46,378 bases of DNA, from positions 1 to 46,378 of the forward strand of contig JAITFE010000012.1 of NCBI GenBank assembly GCA_031281585.1. The letters are read 5' to 3'. Position numbers and translations under genes: made by a program. Below, piece by piece: positions 22,946 to 29,642 of the stretch. The notes below the pieces were generated by a model that was not told the DNA's origin, made no database searches, and saw only the letters and a program-made list of their open reading frames with translations. Within the stretch, counting starts at the first letter, position 1; each line of letters opens with the position of its first letter. This DNA comes from Bifidobacteriaceae bacterium (GTDB lineage Bacteria; Actinomycetota; Actinomycetes; Actinomycetales; WQXJ01).

Positions 22946-24292
22946 TCAGGCGGCCAGAAGGTCCTTCAGGCCCGCGATCGCGGGGCCGAGTTGGCGTTGG
23001 CGGGAGAAACGCTGGCCGAAGGCCAACGCCTCGGCGGCGTCGGCCGGCGTCAGCCCGCGGACCAGTTCCGCCCCCCGGCCGAAGGCCGCCGCGACCGCGT
23101 CCACGTCCAGGCCGCCGGACAGCGCCCAGAGCGGGTAGCCGTCCAACACGCGGGAGGCCCCCGCCTCGGCCGAATGGAGCGACACCACCGGCTTGCCGGT
23201 GGCCACATATTCGTAGACCTTGCCGGAGGTGACGTAGCGGCCCGCCCGGATCGGCAGGACCAGGGCGTCCAGCCCGGCGTAGAAGGCGCCGACCTGGGCC
23301 TTGTCGACCCGCCCGACAAACTCGACGCCGTCGGCGGCCGCGCCGAGCACCGCCGCCGCCACCGGATCCCGCGCCGGATCGGGTTGCGCGCCGAAGTAAC
23401 CCAGGTAGCCGCCCAGCTTGAGGACGGCGTCCCGCGGGATCAGGCCCCGCTCCTTGGCCGCCCGCCAGCCCGCGATCGCCTCCGGCATGGGGGCGTTGGC
23501 GGAGATGGTGCCCAGATAGCCGAAAGTCAGCGGCCGGGCGCCGGGGGAGAGGCTGGAACCCGGCCGGACGGCATCGGCGGCTTGGCTGTCGTCAAGGGCC
23601 AGCAACTCCGGGTCCCAGCCGTTCGGGACCCGCCGGAAGCGGCTGGCGGCGTGCGTATAACGGGCGGCGTGCCAGTCCAAGATGTCCTGGTTGATGAACC
23701 AGGCTTGGGCGGCGGTGTCCATCAGGCGGCGCTCCCAGCGGGCCGGACGGGAGCGGTCGGGGTAGATCTGCTCGCCGTCGAACACGCCCAGAAGCCAGGC
23801 GTCGCGGTAGTCGATCACATAGGGAACGCCCGTCGCGCGGTGGAATTGATGGGCGGCGGCGAAGGCGACATGCGGATTGCCGGTGGCGAGCACCAGGTCG
23901 ATGGGGTGGCGGCGGTGGACGTCCGCCAGCGCGAGGCGCAGGGTCTTCAACCATTCGGCGTAGCCGACCTCCGGGAACACCGCTTTCTCATAGGCGGCGC
24001 GGACTTTGCGCCACAGGCCGGGTCGGAGGCGCCGGGCCAGCGACCAGGTCGACCGGTCGCCGTTCCGCAGCGGCCAGGCGAAACGGGTCCGCAGGACCCG
24101 GACGCGGGGGTCGACTCGCTCCTCGAGGGACAGGTCCGCCCCAGTGATCTTGGTGAACGCCGTCCGGTCCACGGTCACCACGGAGACCGACCAGCCCTCG
24201 GCCGCCAGCGCGTTGGCGGTGGCCAGCTGACGATAGGTGCCGCCGGAGCGGGACGGCGGGAAGCCCCAGGCGATGTAGACGACGTGCGGCAT
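22946..24292 (-). CDS. Glycosyltransferase family 4-type protein
   Basis: A 448-residue GT-B glycosyltransferase. The N-terminal domain opens with AWGFPPSRSGGTYRQLATANALAAEGW, typical of GT4 acceptors, and contains DYRDAW. The C-terminal domain contains LPIRAGRYVTSGKVYEYVATGKPVVSL, the donor-binding Glu region near residue 385. It has no membrane segment. It is divergent from the next glycosyltransferase (24402) and probably adds a sugar to an envelope glycan. The ATG at 24292 has AAAGGA upstream at about 11 nt. Confidence 0.85.
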   Translation of the reverse strand: MPHVVYIAWGFPPSRSGGTYRQLATANALAAEGWSVSVVTVDRTAFTKITGADLSLEERVDPRVRVLRTRFAWPLRNGDRSTWSLARRLRPGLWRKVRAAYEKAVFPEVGYAEWLKTLRLALADVHRRHPIDLVLATGNPHVAFAAAHQFHRATGVPYVIDYRDAWLLGVFDGEQIYPDRSRPARWERRLMDTAAQAWFINQDILDWHAARYTHAASRFRRVPNGWDPELLALDDSQAADAVRPGSSLSPGARPLTFGYLGTISANAPMPEAIAGWRAAKERGLIPRDAVLKLGGYLGYFGAQPDPARDPVAAAVLGAAADGVEFVGRVDKAQVGAFYAGLDALVLPIRAGRYVTSGKVYEYVATGKPVVSLHSAEAGASRVLDGYPLWALSGGLDVDAVAAAFGRGAELVRGLTPADAAEALAFGQRFSRQRQLGPAIAGLKDLLAA

Positions 24293-24401
24293 GGACTAGC
24301 TGATCCTTTACGCTGGAGGTTCGGCCCACCCTGGTTCGCCGGCGCCTTGGGCGGACGCGGCGCGGGATGAGCCGGTGGAGATAAGTCAGTGGAAGGGTAG
24401 C

Positions 24402-25664
24402 ATGACGCGCCTTACGCCAATGCGGCGGGCTTGGTCCCAGGTGACGCGTTCGCGCCACCGGCTGCCGCCCAGCTTGGACGGGCTGGTGGAGCGCCTCAAG
24501 TGGTCCTTCGCCCGGGCGCCCGCCAACCTGAGGTTGGCCCCGGCCGCCGCCGGGCCGGAACCGCGCGTGCTGATCGCGCCGACCAACTTCGCCGGGCAGG
24601 GCCACGCCTGGGCGGCCGCGCTGACCAGGCAGGGTCCGGGCGGGGCCGTCAACTGGGCCTTCCTGGCCGGTCCGGGATTCGGGTTCAAAGCCGACTACAT
24701 CCAGCCGATCAGCGTCAACTCGGCTTCCGGACGGTTCCAATCGGCGCAGTTCGCCAGGGTCGCGGACCACTGCCAGGCGGTGGTGATCGAGTCCGGCTGG
24801 CCGCTTTTTGGGCGGCTGTTCGGCTACTCCGCGGCGCGGGAGGCGCTCGCCCTTGAGACCGTGGGCCTGGCGGTGGCCGCGCTTTGGCACGGCTCGGACA
24901 TCCGCCTGCCGTCCGAGCACCGGGCCGCCCACCCGCTCAGCCCCTACGCGCTGCCGGAACTGCGGTCGCGGGCGGCCGAGTTGGAATCCACCGCCCTGCG
25001 CCACCGCCGGTCCATGCTGCACCTGGGCCTGCCGCAGCTTGTCTCCACGCCCGATCTGCTGGACCAGGTCAAAGACGCCGCCTGGTGCCCGGTGGTGGTG
25101 AACCCGGACGTGTTCGCGGCGGGTCGCGCCGAGGGGGCCGCGCCGATCCTCGCGGGCGGACGCCCCAAGGTGGTCCACATCCCCTCCGATCCGCTGGTCA
25201 AGGGCACCGACTTGGTCGACCCGGTCCTGCGCCGCCTGGCGGACGCGGGCCGGATCGAGTACATCCGCGCCGAGGGCCTGACCGCCGCCGAGGTGCTCGC
25301 CCTGTACGCCCGCGCCGACGTGGTGGCCGACCAGTTCCGGATGGGCATTTACGGGGTCGCGGCGGCGGAGGCGATGGCCTTGGGGCGCCTCGTGGTGTCC
25401 GATGTCGACCAGTCGGTCCGCGCCTCCGTCGCCGAACGCACGGGGCTGGTTCTGCCGATTGAGCAGACGCCCGCCCAGGACTTGGCCGAGCGCCTGGAGC
25501 AGATGATCCGGGATCCGGTCCCGTTCCGGGCGCTGGCCGCGCGGGGCCCGGCTTTCGCGGCGGCGGTCCATTCGGGCGCCCGCTCGGCTGCGGCCCTGAC
25601 CGCCGCCTTGGGCCTTGAGTGGCCAAGTCAGGCCCAGTTCTCCTCCTTGACCCCAGACGGGTAG
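24402..25664 (+). CDS. Putative glycosyltransferase (GT-B, GT4-like)
   Basis: The 420-residue product is a likely GT-B glycosyltransferase. An N-terminal domain with VLIAPTNFAGQGHAWAAAL is followed by a C-terminal domain with IPSDPLVKGTDLVDPVLRRL, ADVVADQFRMGIYGVAAAEAMALGRLVV and a final helix. The DQFRMGIYG...EAMALG stretch corresponds to the donor-phosphate binding E-x7-E-type region. The start ATG 24402 has GAAGGG upstream. A GTG at 24375 would add nine residues. The acceptor and donor are unknown. Confidence 0.7.
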   Translation: MTRLTPMRRAWSQVTRSRHRLPPSLDGLVERLKWSFARAPANLRLAPAAAGPEPRVLIAPTNFAGQGHAWAAALTRQGPGGAVNWAFLAGPGFGFKADYIQPISVNSASGRFQSAQFARVADHCQAVVIESGWPLFGRLFGYSAAREALALETVGLAVAALWHGSDIRLPSEHRAAHPLSPYALPELRSRAAELESTALRHRRSMLHLGLPQLVSTPDLLDQVKDAAWCPVVVNPDVFAAGRAEGAAPILAGGRPKVVHIPSDPLVKGTDLVDPVLRRLADAGRIEYIRAEGLTAAEVLALYARADVVADQFRMGIYGVAAAEAMALGRLVVSDVDQSVRASVAERTGLVLPIEQTPAQDLAERLEQMIRDPVPFRALAARGPAFAAAVHSGARSAAALTAALGLEWPSQAQFSSLTPDG

Positions 25665-25738
25665 ACGGACCGCTGGATGGCGACGGCCGCGGCGCCGCGC
25701 GCCCACCGCGGTGATCGTGTGGGCGGACCCCCGACCAG

Positions 25739-26056
25739 GTGTTGCGTTATGGGTTTGTCGCGTCCTACCGCCCGCACGATGCCGTGGAGCCGGTGGTCGG
25801 ACCTGGCGCTGATCGGGCCCTCGGGGGACCCCGAATCGCTGGCGGACTTCTTGTATCTGTTGGATCCCGCCGCCCAACGCTGGTTGGAGCACTTCGCGGC
25901 GGACCTGGCGCGCCTGGTCGCACGGGCGCGTCGCGGCTCTTGGAGGAGCTCTCCGGCCGCCCAGACGGCGACTTCGCCGTGTTCGCTTTGCCGCCGCTGG
26001 GGACCTGGCAGCTGTTGCTGGTCGAATTCGCTGACGGGAGGCGTTGCGATGACTGA
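25739..26056 (+). pseudogene. Decayed or frameshifted small gene upstream of the GH13 gene
   Basis: Two overlapping frames each look coding in parts. The +2 frame gives a plausible start (LRYGFVASYRPHDAVE) and end (LLEELSGRPDGDFAVFALPP, then LGTWQLLLVEFADG). The other frame is convincing in the middle (LALIGPSGDPESLADFLYLL, then DPAAQRWLEHFAADLARLV). Joining them needs two compensating frame changes near 25800 and 25925. This suggests a gene of about 100-130 codons that has lost its frame twice, or sequencing errors. The product is not recognised. Its end overlaps the GH13 start, so it was probably the upstream operon member. Confidence 0.4.
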
Positions 26057-27335
26057 GCCAGTTGCCGGGGCCGCCCCGGAGTGGTGGCGGCAGGCGACCG
26101 TTTACCAGATCTGGCCGCGCTCGTTCGCGGACGGCGATGGCGACGGGGTCGGGGACTTGGCGGGCGTCATCGGGCACCTTGGCTATCTGGCCGAACTCGG
26201 CGTGGACGCCTTGTGGCTGTCGCCGTTCTACCCCTCGCCGGGCGCGGACATGGGCTACGACATCAGCGACTACCAGGACGTCGACCCGCTGTTCGGCGAC
26301 CTGGCGACCTTCGACGCGCTGGTGGCCGGGGCGCACCGGCGGCGTCTGCGGGTGATCGTGGACATTGTGGCCAACCACACCTCGGACGAGCACCCCTGGT
26401 TTTTGGAGTCGCGGTCCTCGCGCGCGGCGGCGAAACGCGACTGGTATTGGTGGCGGCCGCCCCGGCCGGGTTTCCAAGGGGGCGAGCCGGGGGCCGAGCC
26501 CAACAACTGGCAGTCCTTCTTCGGCGGCCCGACGTGGACCTACGACGGGGCCAGCGGCGAGTACTACCTGCATCTGTTCGACCGAAAGCAGCCGGATCTG
26601 AACTGGGAGAACCCGGCGGTGCGGGAGGCCCTTTTCGGGATGATGCGCTGGTGGCGGGACCGCGGCGTGGACGGGCTGAGGCTGGACGTGGTCAACCTGA
26701 TCTCGAAAGACCCGGCCCTGCCGGACGGGGAAGGCGGTGACGGGTTCCCGTTCTACGCCAACGGACCCAGGATCCACGAGTTCCTGCGCGAGCTGCGCGC
26801 GGCGGTGGCGCCCGCCGGGAACCCCGGGGGCTTCGCGCTGATCGGCGAGATGCCCGGAATCAGCGCCGAGCAAGCCGTCGCCTACACCGACCCGGAGCGG
26901 CGCGAGCTGGACATGGTCTTCCCGTTCGACCACATGGACTTGGACCACGGCGCCGGCAAGTTCGACGTGCTGGAATTGGCGCCCGGCGCGCTGGCGGACC
27001 GCCTGGCCGATTGGCAAGAGCGGCTGGGGCGGACCGGCTGGGTGGGGCTGTACCTGTCCAACCACGACCAGCCGCGCCCGGCCTCGCGGTTCGGCGACGG
27101 CTCGCCGGCCGCGGCGAAGGCCCTGGGGCTCGCCATGCACCTCCAGCGCGGCACCGCGTTCTGCTACCAGGGCGAGGAGATCGGGATGGTCAACCCGGGT
27201 TTCACGGACGTGGGGGAGTTGCGGGACGTCGAGTCGCTGCGCCACCTGGAGGCCGGGGGGTCCCTGGCGGGCGTGGCGGCCATGGGCAGGGACAACGCCC
27301 GCCTGCCCATGCAGCCTAAATCCCGCAGGTGTTGA
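26049..27335 (+). pseudogene. GH13 alpha-glucosidase-type gene, 5' part interrupted by an insertion sequence
   Basis: This is the first 422 codons of a GH13 enzyme of the oligo-1,6-glucosidase/alpha-glucosidase type. It begins WWRQATVYQIWPRSFADGDGDGVGDL. The catalytic triad is intact: Asp213 in GLRLDVVN, Glu267 in IGEMPG, Asp340 in NHDQPR. After the codons for LPMQ the reading enters the insertion sequence and stops at 27335 with six foreign residues. The ATG at 26049 has GGGAGG upstream. The barrel is nearly complete, but the end of domain A and the C-terminal beta domain are cut off. Whether the truncated protein folds is unknown. Confidence 0.92.
27309..27314 (+). repeat. Target site duplication, left copy (ATGCAG)
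   Basis: ATGCAG directly abuts the left end of the insertion sequence and is repeated at 29185-29190. Removing one copy and the element restores the frame LPMQW of the GH13 gene. Confidence 0.95.
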
Positions 27336-27353
27336 CCATATACGGGTCGGTTG
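27315..27353 (+). repeat. Left terminal inverted repeat of the insertion sequence
   Basis: It matches the reverse complement of 29146-29184 at 37 of 39 positions. A related sequence (CCATATACG, followed nearby by GTTGGAGG) recurs inside the element at 27512-27530, just before the transposase start region, and could be a second protein-binding site. Confidence 0.93.
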
Positions 27354-27539
27354 AGGCGCCGCCGAACGGTTCCCGGTGCGGTGGCTGGCCCGGTCACGCT
27401 CCCGTATGCGCTGGCCGGTGCCTGTTTCCGTCCCGCGTCGCGTTTCTGCGCCCTGATTCCGCAGTCGTCGGCGTGTCGCCTCGGCAACACCTCGCGTATG
27501 TGGTTGACTAGCCATATACGCGAGTTGGAGGAGGCCCGC

Positions 27540-27632
27540 ATGGCCCTGTCGAGAAGGACGATGGTCCCCCTGCCGCCCAGCGGCGTGATCGTCAGCCGCG
27601 CCCCCGGCGCCCGTACGTGTACAAGGTCCTGA
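27540..27632 (+). CDS. Out-of-frame leader ORF of the transposase gene (possible N-terminus joined by -1 frameshift)
   Basis: This 30-residue reading begins at an ATG with a strong Shine-Dalgarno (GGAGGAGG, 27527-27534, 5 nt spacing), the best in the element. It stops at 27632, overlapping the main transposase frame. The main frame is open from 27512, but its only start (GTG 27617) has no ribosome binding site. A -1 shift at the C5 run 27601-27605 would give SRAPRRPYVYKVLKTYRN, which reads like a natural transposase N-terminus. The join may be programmed frameshifting, coupling, or a one-base error. Confidence 0.5.
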   Translation: MALSRRTMVPLPPSGVIVSRAPGARTCTRS

Positions 27633-29143
27633 AGACATACAGGAACGCCAAGGGCCAGCCCACGAACGACCGCCGCTCGATCGGTCGGCTCGACGAGGCG
27701 TCCGGCCTGCTGATCCCGAACGACTACTACTGGGAGGCCTACCCGGACCGGGCGGTGGAGACCCTTCCCAACCCGGACGCGGTCCGCTCGGTCGGGGCGT
27801 CCTTCCTGGTCGCCAAGACCCTGGAGGGGCTCGGCGTGGCGGGGATGCTGGAGGCGGCGCTCGGGGCGGCCAGGGCGCGGGGCGCGCTGACCGTGGCCTG
27901 CTACATGGCAAGGCGCGGCAACGTCGTCGACGGGATCTCCGACTGGCAGGAGACGTCGACCCCGTCCGGGGAGGTGAGATTGGACCCCAGGTCCGTGTCC
28001 CGCCTGTTCGCGTCGATCAGCCACGCCGACAAGATGGCGTTCTTCCGCGCCTGGGCGACCCGCCGGGACGGCCCCCAATACCTCGCCTACGACGTGACCT
28101 CGTTCTCCACCTACGCGCGGGGAGTCGGCGACGCCGAGTGGGGCCACAACCGGGACGGAGAGAGGCTGCCGCAGATCAACCTCGGCTGCTATCTTGACCA
28201 GGCGACCGGGCTGCCGGTCTTCTACACCACCTACCCCGGATCGATCATCGGCAAGTCCCATCTGTCCTCGATGATGGCCTACAACAAGGACCTCGGAGTC
28301 AACCGGGTCACCTTCGTGATGGACCGCGGGTTCGCGTCCACCGCGAACATCGGCTACATGCGCCGCCACAAGCTGTCATACGTCCTCGGCGTGGAGGCGC
28401 GCTACAAGGCCGCCCGCCAAGCGGTCGAGGAAGTCCGGGCAGGTGTCTTCGAGATGCCGAACCGGCTCGGCTCCGGTGTATACGCGAAAGCCGTCAAAGG
28501 CGTCTTCTGGGGGCAGGAGGCGACCCTGCACGTCTTCTACGACCCGGTGCTCTGCGAGCAGCGGCGGAACGAGCTCACGCGCGAGGTCGACGCCGAGGCC
28601 GAGGCCCTCGCCCAGTTGGACCAGCTCACCAAGAGGCAAGCCAAACACCACAGCCGCCGGCTCAGGATCGACCTCGCCGACGACGGGACGTTCGCCTTCG
28701 AGCGGGACTGGGACAAGATCGCGGCCGCCGGCCGGGACGCCGGCTTCTTCTGCGTGCTGACCAGCACCGCCCTCACCCCCAAAGACGTCCTCGCCGTCTA
28801 CCGCCGCAAAGACGCCATCGAGAAAGCGTTCGACGACCTGAAGAACCACACCGACATGAAACGGCTGCGCACCCACAGCGACGAGACCACCAGCGGGAAA
28901 CTGTTCTGCGCGTTCATCGCGCTGATCGCCTGCTCCGAGATCCAAGCCAAAGTCGGGCCCGCGCTCAAAGCCTCCAAACAGTCGGCGTCCAAGAAGGACG
29001 TCCTCGCCGAGATGGACAAGATCAAGATCGTCGACGCCGCGTCCGGCAGGCGGCTCATCAACCCCGCCACCAAACTCCAACGCGGCATCCTCGAAGCCCT
29101 CGGCCTCACCGAAGAACGCCTAAAGTCCTACGCGGCGGGATAA
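27617..29143 (+). CDS. IS4-superfamily (IS1634-like) DDE transposase
   Basis: The 508-residue protein has the RNase H-like catalytic residues Asp159 (AYDVTSFS), Asp236 (VMDRGFAS) and Glu402 in YRRKDAIEKAFDDLK. The last fits the Y-x2-R/K-x3-E-x6-K signature of this superfamily. A beta-strand-rich insertion lies between the second Asp and the Glu, as usual for the group. It should cut and join the element ends. The start given (GTG) is the first in-frame start codon, but real initiation is probably upstream at 27540 with a change of frame. Confidence 0.9.
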   Translation: MYKVLKTYRNAKGQPTNDRRSIGRLDEASGLLIPNDYYWEAYPDRAVETLPNPDAVRSVGASFLVAKTLEGLGVAGMLEAALGAARARGALTVACYMARRGNVVDGISDWQETSTPSGEVRLDPRSVSRLFASISHADKMAFFRAWATRRDGPQYLAYDVTSFSTYARGVGDAEWGHNRDGERLPQINLGCYLDQATGLPVFYTTYPGSIIGKSHLSSMMAYNKDLGVNRVTFVMDRGFASTANIGYMRRHKLSYVLGVEARYKAARQAVEEVRAGVFEMPNRLGSGVYAKAVKGVFWGQEATLHVFYDPVLCEQRRNELTREVDAEAEALAQLDQLTKRQAKHHSRRLRIDLADDGTFAFERDWDKIAAAGRDAGFFCVLTSTALTPKDVLAVYRRKDAIEKAFDDLKNHTDMKRLRTHSDETTSGKLFCAFIALIACSEIQAKVGPALKASKQSASKKDVLAEMDKIKIVDAASGRRLINPATKLQRGILEALGLTEERLKSYAAG

Positions 29144-29145
29144 GG

Positions 29146-29184
29146 CAACCAACCCGTATATGGCCAACACCTGCGGGATTTAGG
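29146..29184 (-). repeat. Right terminal inverted repeat of the insertion sequence
   Basis: Mirror copy of 27315-27353 with two mismatches. It starts 2 bp after the transposase stop codon, so almost no sequence separates gene and end. Confidence 0.93.
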
Positions 29185-29190
29185 ATGCAG
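29185..29190 (+). repeat. Target site duplication, right copy (ATGCAG)
   Basis: Second copy of the 6-bp target duplication, abutting the right end of the insertion sequence. Confidence 0.95.
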
Positions 29191-29622
29191 TGGACGGCGG
29201 ACGGGGGCTTCAGCGCGGGCCGCCCCTGGATCGGCCCGCCGCGCTGCGGCGCCGAGGTCAACGCGGCCTCGCAGTTGGGCGACCCGGACTCGGTGCTGTC
29301 CCTCTACCGGGCGCTGATCGCGCTGCGGCGGGAGCACCCCGCCTTCCGGGGCGCGTTTCGCCGCCTCGAGGCGGGCCACCCGGCGGTTTACGCCTATGAG
29401 CGGGGTGAGCCCGGCCCCGCGGCCGAGACGCTGGTGGTGGCGGCGAACCTGTCCGGCGCCCCCGCCCGAACCTCCCTGGCCGCGCCGGGCGAGGGCCAGG
29501 TGGTCCTGGCCACCGGGCCCGTCGCCCCAGACACCCCTTTGACGCTGCCGCCTTGGACCGGCGTGGTCTTCCGGCCCGGTTTTCGGGTTCCCCGCAGGGC
29601 GGCGCGAGCGTCGGGAGGCTGA
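29185..29622 (+). pseudogene. GH13 alpha-glucosidase-type gene, 3' part after the insertion sequence
   Basis: This begins with the second ATGCAG copy and continues the GH13 protein (MQWTADGGFSAGRPWIGPP) to the natural stop. It contains the end of the barrel (VLSLYRALIALRREHPAFR) and the C-terminal beta domain. Joined to the first part it gives about 565 codons, the normal length of the family. The frame is undamaged. The ATG of the duplication could in principle start a 145-residue fragment, but it has no catalytic residues. Confidence 0.9.
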
Positions 29623-29642
29623 GTCAGGTAGTCGTCTATCGC

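Larger units (their letters stand above)
27315..29184 (+). mobile_element. Insertion sequence with DDE transposase (IS4 superfamily, IS1634-like), 1,870 bp
   Basis: The element has 39-bp terminal inverted repeats differing at two positions, a 6-bp target duplication and one transposase gene on the plus strand. Both ends begin CCTAAATCCCGCAGGTGTTG. The nearly perfect ends, full-length transposase and undamaged flanking gene halves suggest recent insertion. Family assignment rests on the transposase motifs. Classical IS1634 members make longer target duplications, so the 6-bp duplication argues for an IS4-superfamily relative rather than a textbook member. Confidence 0.95.

Noticed and set aside
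23988-27911. A 1,307-codon open frame on the minus strand
   Set aside because: It runs antisense through a glycosyltransferase, the GH13 fragment and the insertion sequence. Its composition (Arg/Pro/Gly/His-rich, no domain) is what the opposite strand of high-GC genes gives.
29185-29622. Separate small gene starting at ATG 29185
   Set aside because: The ATG is part of the IS target duplication and the protein continues the GH13 sequence exactly. It is the second half of a broken gene.
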